A DNA stretch of 64,000 bases from Streptomyces smyrnaeus (GCF_017676345.1 NZ_JAFFZM010000015.1:175084-239083); one strand, 5' to 3'; shown: positions 17,779 through 25,732, counted from the stretch's first letter. The notes: generated by a model not told the origin, from the sequence alone. Program-made: numbers and translations.

Positions 17779-19224
17779 CTACCGGACCGAAGAGGTGGCA
17801 GCCTCCGCCGGGCCGGCCTCCGCGTCGCGGGCCAGCCGCGAACGCGGGCGCCCGTAGAGCGCGTACAGCAGGGCTCCGACCGCCAGGAAGACCGCGAACT
17901 GGACCCAGGTCACCAGCGGCAGTCCGCACATCAGATACAGGCTGAAGGCCACGCCCAGCAGTGGTGCCACCGGGTAGAGCGGCACCCGGAACCTGCGCTG
18001 CAGCCCGGGGTGGGAGCGGCGCAGGGCCGGTACGCAGATGTTCACCACGGCCATGACCGCCAGCGTGCCGATCACCGTCATGTCCAGCACCACGTCCAGC
18101 GGTACCACGGCGGCCGGGACGGCGAAGACGACCGCGACGATCCAGGTGTTGGCGACGGGGGTGGAGGTCTTCGGCGAGACCCGCTCGAACACCCGTGGCA
18201 CCAGCCCGTCCCGCGACATGGACAGCAGGATGCGGGTCTGCCCGTACATCACCGCCAGCACCACCGAGGCGATGGCCACGACAGCACCCAGCGCGATCAC
18301 GGTCGAGCCGATACCCGAGCCGGTGGCGCGGTCGACGATCAGCGAGAGGGCGGCGGGCTTGCCGCCGACCTGCTCCCAGGGCATGGCGCCGATCGCGGCG
18401 ACCGACACCAGGCAGTAGAGCAGCGCCACACAGCCGATGGTCACCAGGATGGCCAGCGGAATGTTCTTGCGTGGGTTCTTGACCTCCTCACCGGCGGTGG
18501 AGATCGCGTCGAAGCCGATGAAGGAGAAGAAGGCCAGCGAGGCACCGGCCCCGATGCCGCCGATGCCCTCGGGAGCGAAGGGCGTCAGGTTTCCCGCGTC
18601 GTAGGCGGTCAGCGCGATGGCGCAGAAGAGCACCAGGATGCCGACCTTGATCACCGCCATCACGGCCGTGGCGCGTGCGCTCTCCCGCACACCGCGCACC
18701 AGCAGTACGGCGGCGAGCAGCATCACCACGACGGCGGGCACGTTGACGACCCCGCCGTGTCCGGGCGCCTGGGCGAGGGCGGCGGGGATACGCCAGCCGA
18801 CGGTGTTGTCCAGCAGTTCGTTGAGGTACTGCCCCCATCCGATGGCGACCGCGGAGACGGAGACCCCGTACTCCAGCAGCAGGCACCAGCCCACCAGAAA
18901 CGCCGCGCGCTCCCCGAGGGAGGCGTACGTGTAGGAGTAGGAGCTGCCCGAGACCGGGATGGCGCCGCCCAGCTCCGCGAACGAGAAGGCGGTGAAGACG
19001 CAGGTCAGCGCGGCCAGGATGAAGGAGATGAGGACGGCGGGCCCGGCTTCGGCCACGGTGTCGGACAGGCCGACGAAGATACCGGTGCCGACGATCGCGC
19101 CGATGCCGAAGCACACCAGCTGGAACGGGCCGAGGGTGCGCTTGAGGCCGTGTCCCTCCAGATCGGCGCCGGATTCGGCGACCAGCAGATCGGGGGACTT
19201 CAGACGCAGGCCGGTGCGGGGCAT
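17779..19224 (-). CDS. APC-family amino-acid permease (probable arginine/ornithine or cationic amino-acid transport)
   Basis: 481 residues with about 12 helices. N-terminal family motif GPFQLVCFGIGAIVGTGIFVGLS, then SFSFAELGGAIPVSGSSYSYTY-like block and FFSFIGFDAISTAGEEVKNPRKNIP, placing it with the YfnA/CAT cationic amino-acid group. It is third in line after arginine deiminase and ornithine carbamoyltransferase but separated from the latter by 192 bp holding an upstream reading frame and a hairpin. ATG 19224 has TGGAAG upstream; an open extension to 19341 overlaps the leader and is unlikely to be translated. Substrate assignment rests on the neighbours. Confidence 0.88.
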   Translation of the reverse strand: MPRTGLRLKSPDLLVAESGADLEGHGLKRTLGPFQLVCFGIGAIVGTGIFVGLSDTVAEAGPAVLISFILAALTCVFTAFSFAELGGAIPVSGSSYSYTYASLGERAAFLVGWCLLLEYGVSVSAVAIGWGQYLNELLDNTVGWRIPAALAQAPGHGGVVNVPAVVVMLLAAVLLVRGVRESARATAVMAVIKVGILVLFCAIALTAYDAGNLTPFAPEGIGGIGAGASLAFFSFIGFDAISTAGEEVKNPRKNIPLAILVTIGCVALLYCLVSVAAIGAMPWEQVGGKPAALSLIVDRATGSGIGSTVIALGAVVAIASVVLAVMYGQTRILLSMSRDGLVPRVFERVSPKTSTPVANTWIVAVVFAVPAAVVPLDVVLDMTVIGTLAVMAVVNICVPALRRSHPGLQRRFRVPLYPVAPLLGVAFSLYLMCGLPLVTWVQFAVFLAVGALLYALYGRPRSRLARDAEAGPAEAATSSVR

Positions 19225-19361
19225 GGGACTTCCAGGGCGGTGCTGGGGTGTGCACAGGGGTGGCGTGCACACGCGGACGTGCACGGGGGACACATGGGAA
19301 GGGCCCGGGCGGTGGCCCGGACCCTTCGAGGTTGCGTCCATCGTAACGGCGGATTCTGCAT
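19200..19361 (-). CDS. Arginine-rich upstream reading frame (candidate leader peptide)
   Basis: ATG 19361 has an excellent ribosome site (GGAGGAG, 19371-19377, nine bases away). The frame encodes 53 residues, starting MQNPPLRWTQPRRVRATARA and ending inside the permease gene 25 bases past its start in another frame. The first 19 codons include five arginines, among them the rare CGA (twice) and AGG, plus a TTA leucine codon that depends on the bldA tRNA. A GC hairpin covers codons 13-20. This arrangement suits translation-coupled control of the permease. No peptide evidence is available. Confidence 0.5.
   Translation of the reverse strand: MQNPPLRWTQPRRVRATARALPMCPPCTSACARHPCAHPSTALEVPCPAPACV
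19301..19324 (-). promoter_or_regulatory. Hairpin inside the permease leader frame
   Basis: Minus-strand RNA pairs GGGUCCGGGC with GCCCGGGCCC: ten pairs including one U-G, loop CACC. It lies about 90 bases after the carbamoyltransferase stop and within the upstream reading frame. It may be an attenuator/terminator melted by ribosomes translating the leader, or simply the terminator of the preceding gene. Confidence 0.55.
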
Positions 19362-19416
19362 GATCCCGCGCTCCTCCGTATGACTATGCACACACGGCGG
19401 GGCGGGCGGCGCGGCC

Positions 19417-20427
19417 TCAGCCCAGCGTCGCCACCATGACGGCCTTGATCGTGTGCAGCCGGTTCTCGGCCTGGTCGAAGACGACCGAGTGCTCCGACTC
19501 GAACACCTCGTCGGTGACCTCCAGGGAGGTCAGCCCGTGCCGCTCGTGGATCTCCCGGGCCACGGACGTGCCCAGGTCGTGGAAGGCGGGCAGGCAGTGC
19601 AGAAAGCGCACCTGCGGGTTCCCGGTCGCCCGCAGCACGTCCATGGTCACCGCGTACGGCCTCAGCAGTGCGATCCGCTCGTCCCAGACCTCCTTGGGCT
19701 CGCCCATCGAGACCCACACGTCCGTGGTGAGGAAGTCCGCGCCGTGCACGCCCTCCGCCACGTCCTCGGTCAGTGTGAGCCGCGCGCCGGTGCGCTCGGC
19801 CAGCTCCCGTGCCCGCGCCGTCACCGACTCCTCGGGCCACAGCGAGCGCGGCGCCACGATACGCACGTCCATCCCCAGCAGCGCGCCGGTGACCAGGTAG
19901 GAGTTGCCCATGTTGTTGCGCGCGTCGCCCAGGTAGGCGTACGCGAGCTCGGCCGGAGCCCGCCCCGGCGCCCCCGGTGCGTGCTCGGTCATGGTGAGCA
20001 CGTCGGCGAGCATCTGGGTGGGGTGCCACTCGTCGGTCAGCCCGTTGTAGACGGGCACCCCGGCGTGTGCGGCCAGCTCCTCGACGACCTCCTGTCCGCT
20101 GCCTCGGTACTGGATCCCGTCGAACATCCGGCCCAGTACCCGCGCGGTGTCCTTCACGGACTCCTTCGCGCCCAGGTGCGAGCCGGTGGGGTCGAGATAG
20201 GTGGTGCGCGCCCCCTGGTCGGCGGCGGCGACCTCGAACGCGCAGCGCGTGCGGGTGGAGGCCTTCTCGAAGATCAGCGCGATATGGCGCCCCGGCAGCC
20301 GTGGGCGCTCGGCACCCGCCCGCTTCTCGGCCTTCAACTCGGCCGCGAGCGAGACCAGGCCGCGGAACTCCTCCGCTGTGAAGTCCAGCTCTTTGAGGAA
20401 GTGGCGGCCTGTGAGGTCTGCTGCCAT
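19417..20427 (-). CDS. arcB: Ornithine carbamoyltransferase, catabolic type
   Basis: 336 residues. Carbamoyl-phosphate site STRTRCAFEVAA and ornithine site HCLPAFHD are present, with the C-terminal FESEHSVVFDQAENRLHTIKA typical of the family. The length (336) fits the catabolic ArcB type better than the shorter biosynthetic enzyme. Next to arginine deiminase it would convert citrulline to ornithine and carbamoyl phosphate in the arginine deiminase route; reversal for biosynthesis cannot be excluded. Ribosome site AGGAG precedes ATG 20427. Carbamate kinase, the usual third enzyme, is not in the window. Confidence 0.93.
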   Translation of the reverse strand: MAADLTGRHFLKELDFTAEEFRGLVSLAAELKAEKRAGAERPRLPGRHIALIFEKASTRTRCAFEVAAADQGARTTYLDPTGSHLGAKESVKDTARVLGRMFDGIQYRGSGQEVVEELAAHAGVPVYNGLTDEWHPTQMLADVLTMTEHAPGAPGRAPAELAYAYLGDARNNMGNSYLVTGALLGMDVRIVAPRSLWPEESVTARARELAERTGARLTLTEDVAEGVHGADFLTTDVWVSMGEPKEVWDERIALLRPYAVTMDVLRATGNPQVRFLHCLPAFHDLGTSVAREIHERHGLTSLEVTDEVFESEHSVVFDQAENRLHTIKAVMVATLG

Positions 20428-20454
20428 GAGGGCTCCTAGCTGCACGCGCTGACG

Positions 20455-20468
20455 ATTGCGGCCGCAAT
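20455..20468. promoter_or_regulatory. Perfect 14-bp palindrome at the arcB promoter
   Basis: ATTGCGGCCGCAAT is fully self-complementary and sits in the 62-bp gap between arcA and arcB. On the minus strand a good -10 box, TACAAT, ends in the first two bases of the palindrome, so a bound protein would cover the transcription start of arcB. The TTGC...GCAA arms recall ArgR-type boxes, but the spacing differs from sites I know. Confidence 0.5.
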
Positions 20469-20489
20469 TGTATACGGTCACCGGAATTC

Positions 20490-21758
20490 CTATACGACCG
20501 GGTCGCGCTCCACCGGGCAGCTCATACAGCGCGGCCCGCCACGCCCCCGCCCCAGCTCGCCACCGGGGATCTCCACCACCTCGACACCCTGCCGCCGCAG
20601 ATGGGTGTTGGTCGTCACGTTCCGGTCGTACGCCAGCACCACACCGGGCTCGACGGCCAGCACGTTGCACCCGTCGTCCCACTGCTCCCGCTCCGCCGAG
20701 CGCACGTCCTGCGTCGGCGTCAGCACCCGGATCCGGTCCAGCCCCAGCGCGGCGGCGATGGCGCGGTGCATATGTTCGGGCGCGTGGTCGGAGACCTTCA
20801 GCTCGGACAGGCCCGAGCCCGGCTCGATCGTGTAGGAGCGGAGCATGCCCAGGCCCTCGTACTGGGTGAAGGTCTCCCCGTCGACCATCGTCAGCACCGT
20901 GTCCAGATGCATGAAGGCGCGGCGCTTGGGCATGTCGAGCGCCACGATCGAGCGCGCCGAGCCCTGCGCGAACAGCCCGTGGGCCAGCGTCTCGACGGCC
21001 TGCGGGGTGGTCCGCTCACTCATCCCGACCAGCACGGCGCCGTTGCCCAGCACCAGCACGTCGCCGCCCTCGATGGTGGCGGGGTACGCCGACTGGCCGC
21101 CCGCCCAGGTGTGGAAGCCCCCGCCCGCCCCACCCTCCCCGGAGGTGCTCCCGCCCCCCTCGGAGGTGGTGAAGAGCGGATGGTGCCGGTAGACGGCTTC
21201 GAAGTGGACGGTCTCGCGCTGCCGCGCCGGCCACCGCATCGCGTTGATGCACACCCCGTCGTAGACCCAGGCGGAGGTGTCGCGGGTGAAGATGTGGTTC
21301 GGCAGCGGGGCGAGCAGGAAGTCGTCCGGGTCCATCACATGGAAGCGCACGGAGGCCGGTTCGGCGCAGCGCTCCAGGTACTCCCGCTTGGTCATGCCCC
21401 CGATCAGCGCCTCGGCCAGCTCAGCCGTCGGCAGCCGGTCGAAGGAGTCCCGCAGATGGTCGGTGGCCAGCAGGCCGTACTCCTTCTCGTCGAAGACCCG
21501 GTCCAGGACGAGGGCCCGGGCCGCGGGCACATCGAGCACCTCCGCGAGCAGTCGGCCGAACAGGTGCACCTCGACGCCGAGTTCGCGCAGGGTGTCGGCG
21601 AACGCGTCATGTTCTTCGAGGGCCCGGCGCACCCACAGCACGTCGTCGAAGAGGAGGTCGTCCTTGTTGGTCGGGGTGAGCCTCTTCAGTTCGAGCCCCG
21701 GCCGGTGCACGATGACGCGGCGCAGCCGCCCGGTCTCGGAGTCGACATGGAATCCCAT
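20490..21758 (-). CDS. arcA: Arginine deiminase
   Basis: 422 residues. Family landmarks: VIVHRPGLELKRLTP near the N-terminus, NHIFTRDTSAWVYDGV, GGDVLVLGNGAVLVGMSERT, HLDTVLTMVD and the C-terminal catalytic cysteine (Cys411) in GGPRCMSCPVERD. It hydrolyses arginine to citrulline and ammonia. A Gly/Ser-rich insertion of about 25 residues around 190-215 (GGGSTSGEGGAGGG) is unusual and probably a surface loop. ATG 21758 has CGAGGA upstream. It heads the arcA-arcB-permease group on the minus strand. Confidence 0.94.
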   Translation of the reverse strand: MGFHVDSETGRLRRVIVHRPGLELKRLTPTNKDDLLFDDVLWVRRALEEHDAFADTLRELGVEVHLFGRLLAEVLDVPAARALVLDRVFDEKEYGLLATDHLRDSFDRLPTAELAEALIGGMTKREYLERCAEPASVRFHVMDPDDFLLAPLPNHIFTRDTSAWVYDGVCINAMRWPARQRETVHFEAVYRHHPLFTTSEGGGSTSGEGGAGGGFHTWAGGQSAYPATIEGGDVLVLGNGAVLVGMSERTTPQAVETLAHGLFAQGSARSIVALDMPKRRAFMHLDTVLTMVDGETFTQYEGLGMLRSYTIEPGSGLSELKVSDHAPEHMHRAIAAALGLDRIRVLTPTQDVRSAEREQWDDGCNVLAVEPGVVLAYDRNVTTNTHLRRQGVEVVEIPGGELGRGRGGPRCMSCPVERDPVV

Positions 21759-21840
21759 GCGGCAATCCTCGCGGAGCGTCAGTCGCTTTGCGAGGACGCC
21801 CGCGATTTACGGGGTTTGCGGGGAGGGGGTGCCCCGGGCG

Positions 21841-21954
21841 GTTGTTCCCGGTCTGCGGGTCGGTTTGTGGCTTGGGGGTACCCCCAAGCCTCCGGCCGGG
21901 GTACCCCCACCCGGACGGAGTCTGGGGGAGCAGTTCCCCGCGCCCTGAGGGGCG
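21841..21954. repeat. Palindrome-rich intergenic repeat element, copy 1
   Basis: The gap between arcA and mmuM holds GCTTGGGGGTACCCCCAAGC (21870-21889, a perfect 20-bp palindrome), then GGTACCCCCACCCGGACG (from 21900), then GCAGTTCCCCGCGCCC with TGAGGGGCGC (21930-21954). The complement of the last part, GCGCGGGGAACTGC, recurs at 25070-25083, and the GGTAC part recurs inside the ligase gene at 34116-34133. I recognise these as a repeat type common in Streptomyces intergenic regions. It may also end mmuM transcription. Confidence 0.7.
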
Positions 21955-21960
21955 CTGTAT

Positions 21961-22881
21961 TCAGCCGGCTTGCCGCAACTTGTCTCCCAGCGCGGCGATG
22001 TCGTCCGGGCCCACCCGGCAGCAGCCGCCGATCAGCCGTGCGCCGTGCGCCACCCACTCGGCGGCGAGCGCCGCGTCGAACGATGCCGCACCTGTCCAGG
22101 CCGCGCGCCCGGCGTCCCAGCCCTCGCCGCTGTTCGGGTAGGCGACCAGCGGCACACCCGGGCATGCCGCAGCGGCCGCCTCCAGCGCCCCGCCGACCTC
22201 GTCGGCCGCACAGCAGTTGACCCCGACCGCGAGCACCTGCGGATTGCCGGCCGCCACGGCGAAGGCCTCAGCCAGCGCCTGACCGGCACGGGTCCGGCCG
22301 TCCGCCACCGTGTAGCTCAGCCACACCGGCACCCCGCAGCCGTCCGCTGCCCGCAGCAGTGCCTCGGCCTCCACCGCGTCCGGCACCGTCTCCAGCGCGA
22401 GCACATCCGGCTCCGCCGCCACCAGTGCCTCGATACGCGGCCGGTGGAAGGCGGTCAGCTCCTCGACGCTCAGCCCGTACCGGCCGCGGTACTCGCTGCC
22501 GTCGGCGAGCACAGCACCGTAGGGGCCGACCGACCCCGCCACCCACACGGGTTCGCCGGTCGCGCCGCCGGCCGCCGTACGGGCGAGCTCGACGCTGCGC
22601 CCGAACAGCGCCCCGGCCTCCCGCACCCCGATCCCGCGCCGCCCGAAGCCCTCGAAGGACGCCTGGTAGCCGGCGGTGATCAGCACCCGGGCGCCGGCGC
22701 GCACATAGGCGGCGTGTGCGGCCTCGATCTCCTGTGGTGCCTCGACCAGCAGCCGGGCGGACCACAGCTCGTCGGACAGATCGTTGCCCTGCGCCTCCAA
22801 CTGGTTGGAGAGGCCGCCGTCCAGCAGGACGGGACCTGCCGCGAGGGCGTGGGCGAGCGGGAGCGGGGCGTCGGGGGTCAC
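21961..22881 (-). CDS. mmuM: Homocysteine S-methyltransferase
   Basis: 306 residues. Starts VLLDGGLSNQLEAQGND, as expected for the family, with zinc-binding cysteines in VGVNCCAADE and the C-terminal IGGCCRVGPDDI. It transfers a methyl group from S-methylmethionine (or another donor) to homocysteine, giving methionine. The GTG start overlaps the stop of the upstream oxidoreductase by four bases (GTGA), so the two are translationally coupled on the minus strand. Confidence 0.93.
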   Translation of the reverse strand: MTPDAPLPLAHALAAGPVLLDGGLSNQLEAQGNDLSDELWSARLLVEAPQEIEAAHAAYVRAGARVLITAGYQASFEGFGRRGIGVREAGALFGRSVELARTAAGGATGEPVWVAGSVGPYGAVLADGSEYRGRYGLSVEELTAFHRPRIEALVAAEPDVLALETVPDAVEAEALLRAADGCGVPVWLSYTVADGRTRAGQALAEAFAVAAGNPQVLAVGVNCCAADEVGGALEAAAAACPGVPLVAYPNSGEGWDAGRAAWTGAASFDAALAAEWVAHGARLIGGCCRVGPDDIAALGDKLRQAG

Positions 22882-23801
22882 GACAGCTTGGCCTGCACCT
22901 GGTCGGCGATCAGCGCCAGATGGTCCAGATCGCTCAGGTCGAGGATCTGCAGATAGATCCGGGAGCTGCCCAGCTCGGCGTAGCGGCCGATCTTGTCGAT
23001 GACCTCCTCGGGAGTGCCCGCCAGGCCGTTCTCCTTCAGCTCGGCCACCTCCCGCCCGATGGCGGCGGCGCGGCGGGCCACCTCGGCGTCGTCCTTGCCG
23101 ACGCAGGCGACCAGGGCGTTGGAGTAGACCAGCTCGGAGGCGGCACGGCCGCGCTCCTCGGCGGCGGCCCGTACCCGGTCGAACTGCCGCTCGCTGTCGG
23201 CCAGCGAGCCGAACGGCACATTGAACTCGTCCGCGTACCGGGCCGCCAGCCGCGGTGTGCGCTTGGCACCGAAGCCGCCGACCAGGACCGGGATCCGCTC
23301 CTGGTACGGCTTGGGCAGCGCGGGGCAGTCCTTGAGCTGGTAGTAGGTGCCCTCGTAGTCGAACTTCTCGCCGGTCGGGGTCTGCCACAGCCCGGTGATG
23401 ATCTCCAGCTGCTCCTCCAGCCGGCCGAACTTCTCCTTGGGGAAAGGGATGCCGTAGGCGGTGTGCTCCGCCTCGTACCACCCGGAGCCCAGCCCGAAGT
23501 CGACCCGGCCGCCGGACATGGCGTCCACCTGCGCGACCTGGATCGCCAGCGTCCCCGGCAGCCGGAAGGTCCCCGCGGTCATCAGCGTGCCCAGCCGGAT
23601 ACGGCTCGTCTCGCGGGCGAGTCCGGCCAGGGTGATCCAGGCGTCGGTGGGACCGGGAAGGCCGTCGGAGTCACCCATGGCCAGATAGTGGTCGGAGCGG
23701 TAGAAGGCGTCGAAGCCGAGGTCCTCGGTGGCCTTCGCGACCTTGAGCAGGGTGTCGTAGTCCGCCCCTTGCTGGGGCTCGGTGAAGATTCGCAGTCGCA
23801 T
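22878..23801 (-). CDS. LLM-class F420-dependent oxidoreductase
   Basis: 307 residues, luciferase-like TIM barrel. The N-terminus MRLRIFTEPQQGADYDTLL, the block RLGTLMTAGTFRLPGTLAIQVAQVD and GRVDFGLGSGWYEAEHTAYG mark the TIGR03560-like F420 group; IPVLVGGFGAKRTPRLAARYAD follows. Substrate unknown. It is second in a minus-strand run TetR - oxidoreductase - homocysteine methyltransferase (47-bp gap after tetR, four-base overlap with mmuM), so the TetR protein may control it. Confidence 0.9.
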   Translation of the reverse strand: MRLRIFTEPQQGADYDTLLKVAKATEDLGFDAFYRSDHYLAMGDSDGLPGPTDAWITLAGLARETSRIRLGTLMTAGTFRLPGTLAIQVAQVDAMSGGRVDFGLGSGWYEAEHTAYGIPFPKEKFGRLEEQLEIITGLWQTPTGEKFDYEGTYYQLKDCPALPKPYQERIPVLVGGFGAKRTPRLAARYADEFNVPFGSLADSERQFDRVRAAAEERGRAASELVYSNALVACVGKDDAEVARRAAAIGREVAELKENGLAGTPEEVIDKIGRYAELGSSRIYLQILDLSDLDHLALIADQVQAKLS

Positions 23802-23848
23802 GCCCCCATCCTGCCTGGCCGCCGTCCCCGCTTCGCCAGGTGCCCTCC

Positions 23849-24511
23849 TCAGCCGGTGCGCCCCTCGCCGGGGTCGGCGCGGGTGCCCTCGGCACCGGCC
23901 GCCCGGGGCACCCTGGTCGCCCCCAGCAGACGGAGCAGGCTGGTGCGGAGCGTGTCCCTGGCCTCCTGCGAGGTCAGTCGTCCGGCTTCGGCTTCCGCGT
24001 CGGCGGCGTGGGCGAGGGCGATGGTGGCGGTCACGAGCCAGCCCGCCGGGAGCCGGTCGTCGAACTCTCCGTCGGCCTGACCGCGCCGCACGACGCGCTC
24101 CAGCAGTTCGGCGACCGGAACGTGGCGCTCGGCGTCCTGCTGCGCGCTCGCGGGCAGGGTGCTGAGCATCCGGGTGAGGGCCGGATACTCCCCGGCGGCC
24201 CGCTCGGCGGCGTCGAGCAGCCGCAGCAGCGCGTCCGCCGCCGGTCCGGAGTCCGGGTCGGCGGCGGCCATGGCGGCGACGGTCTGCTCGGTGAGCCGGT
24301 CGAGCGCGGCCGCCAGCAGCTGCTCGCGGGCGGGGAAGTGGGCGTAGACGGTCTGCCGGGTCACGCCTGCCGCGGTGGCGATGGCTTCCACGCTGGCGTC
24401 GGGGCGCTCGTTCAGCAGCCGGATCGCGGCCTGCAGGATCGACGCCCTGCTGCGGCGGGCGTCGGCGCGGCGGTTCCGGGCGGTACGGGGGGCGGGTGGG
24501 GGAGTCATCAT
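23849..24511 (-). CDS. TetR family transcriptional regulator
   Basis: About 220 residues. The N-terminal helix-turn-helix is clear: RASILQAAIRLLNERPDASVEAIATAAGVTRQTVYAHFPAREQLL in outline (residues 20-65). The C-terminal ligand domain is Ala-rich and unassigned. It faces an NTF2-like gene on the plus strand, and the inverted repeat TTGACA-CCT-TGTCAA lies on its start codons (ATGs at 24511 and 24508, GTG at 24517; AAGG upstream favours 24511). It probably represses itself, the downstream oxidoreductase and the divergent gene. Confidence 0.9.
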   Translation of the reverse strand: MMTPPPAPRTARNRRADARRSRASILQAAIRLLNERPDASVEAIATAAGVTRQTVYAHFPAREQLLAAALDRLTEQTVAAMAAADPDSGPAADALLRLLDAAERAAGEYPALTRMLSTLPASAQQDAERHVPVAELLERVVRRGQADGEFDDRLPAGWLVTATIALAHAADAEAEAGRLTSQEARDTLRTSLLRLLGATRVPRAAGAEGTRADPGEGRTG

Positions 24512-24548
24512 TGACACCTTGTCAAAGTTAACGCTGAGGTCATACCTT
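24511..24548 (+). promoter_or_regulatory. TetR operator and divergent promoter
   Basis: TTGACACCTTGTCAA (24511-24525) is a perfect inverted repeat of six-base arms around CCT. The right arm is part of TTGTCA (24519-24524), which with TACCTT 18 bp later (24543-24548) forms a good promoter for the plus-strand NTF2-like gene. A weaker repeat, CTTACA (24546-24551) and TGTAAG (24564-24569), follows around the predicted transcript start. Confidence 0.6.
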
Positions 24549-24593
24549 ACAACTCATACAGCGTGTAAGACTTCCTTGGAAAGCCGAGGCCCC

Positions 24594-24986
24594 ATGCGCC
24601 CGTTCGACACGAACGACCCCGGGCGGTTCATCGCCGACTTCATCACGGGGTTCCACGAGGATCTGCTCAGCAGCGAGGAGGACGCCGAAGCGGTCGTCGA
24701 CCGCTACCACACCTCGGACATCGTGCAGATCGCCGATGGCCATTGGATGGACCGCGCGAAGCTCGTCGCCCACACCCGCCCCATCCGTAAGCGCCGGCCC
24801 GGGCTTCGGATGTCGGTGCATGAGGCGTTTGCGGCCGAGGGCCGGCTCGCGGCCCGCTATACGATGCACGTGCGTGACCCGAAGCGCGAACTGGACATCG
24901 AGGTCTGCTTCTTCGGTCACTTCGCCGACGACGGGCGCCTGCGGCGGGCCCACATGCTGACGCGTGCGGTGCCCGTGGCCGGGTGA
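24594..24986 (+). CDS. NTF2/SnoaL-like protein
   Basis: 130 residues. The pattern HEDLLSSEEDAEAVVDRYHTSDIVQIADGHWMDRAKLVAH in outline, with MSVHEAFAAEGRLAARYTMHV, fits the NTF2-like SnoaL fold of small hydrolases, cyclases and isomerases. No catalytic residues can be assigned safely. Divergent from the TetR gene and preceded by its own promoter overlapped by the TetR-type operator, so it is a likely regulated target, perhaps acting on the same compound as the F420-type oxidoreductase. Confidence 0.78.
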   Translation: MRPFDTNDPGRFIADFITGFHEDLLSSEEDAEAVVDRYHTSDIVQIADGHWMDRAKLVAHTRPIRKRRPGLRMSVHEAFAAEGRLAARYTMHVRDPKRELDIEVCFFGHFADDGRLRRAHMLTRAVPVAG

Positions 24987-25014
24987 CATCTTGCGTACCC
25001 CGCAATGGGGCTGC

Positions 25015-25143
25015 GCTTGCCCACTCCGCGCCCCTGGCGCAGATTGCCCAAGCGCAAGAGGGTGCCCCTTCAGGGGCGCGGGGAACTGCGCGACCAGCCA
25101 CAGCGACCCGCAGCCCGCAATGGCGAGCAAGGGGCACCCCCTC
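25015..25143. repeat. Palindrome-rich intergenic repeat element, copy 2
   Basis: Between convergent genes. GGGTGCCCCTT and AAGGGGCACCC are long complementary arms about 60 bases apart, enclosing CAGGGGCGCGGGGAACTGCG and CGACCAGCCACAGCGACCCG. The GCGCGGGGAACTGC core matches, in reverse orientation, the element at 21930-21954. The whole could fold as one large hairpin and act as a two-way terminator. Nothing coding is seen in this stretch. Confidence 0.7.
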
Positions 25144-25173
25144 CCCGGAGCGGGAGGCCCCAGCGCGGCAGCC

Positions 25174-25629
25174 TCAGGCCAGGCTGCCGCGCTCGCGCAT
25201 GGAGAGGGTGCGCAGGATCGAGGCGATCCTGTCACCCGACTCGTCCGCCGCGTCGATGGCCTCCATGCACTGCCAGTACAGCGTCTCGTCCTCCGCGGTG
25301 ACCGCGACACCCACCAGGGCGACCCCCGCCTCGCCCAGCAGCGCGCCCAGGTCGTCCAGCGTGCGCCGGGGGTCCTCGATCACCGAGAGCCGCGCGGCTC
25401 GTACGGCGCCCGCGCGCAGCGCCTGGTTCCTGGAGCCGTTGGCTCTGCCGCCCACCTCGCTCAGTCCCAGTGCCTCCGACCGCACCGCCGGAGGGCCGCT
25501 GATCGCGAGATGGCTGCCGACCGCCGCCGCCAGCGCCTGGGCCTGCCAGGCCTCGGCAAGGATGTCGGACACGTCCGCGCTGAGCGCGAGGGCCTGGCGC
25601 GTGGCGGCGATGAGCCGGACTGCATCCAT
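25174..25629 (-). CDS. DUF6099 family protein
   Basis: 151 residues: MDAVRLIAATRQALALSADV at the N-terminus, ILAEAWQAQALAAAVGSHLA and GLSEVGGRANG in the middle, and a C-terminal segment with TLYWQCMEAIDAADESGDRI. It resembles a Streptomyces-specific conserved family that I believe is DUF6099. Mostly helical and Ala-rich, no known motif, no signal peptide. It lies downstream of the AAA and MazG genes on the same strand after a 103-bp AT-richer gap, so it may have its own promoter. Confidence 0.7.
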   Translation of the reverse strand: MDAVRLIAATRQALALSADVSDILAEAWQAQALAAAVGSHLAISGPPAVRSEALGLSEVGGRANGSRNQALRAGAVRAARLSVIEDPRRTLDDLGALLGEAGVALVGVAVTAEDETLYWQCMEAIDAADESGDRIASILRTLSMRERGSLA

Positions 25630-25732
25630 CTGCCTACCCCTCACTGGTCGTTACCCAGCGTGACTGCAAATGGCCAGCTCCGCCAGGAGGTTTCGGAATT
25701 CCGTGGATAAAAGGCTCGTGTGAATAACTTCG

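Noticed and set aside
19357..19388. ARG boxes from TGCAT (19357) and ATGCA (19384)
   Set aside because: The half-sites are too far apart and surrounded by no symmetry; the leader start codon and ribosome site explain the area better.
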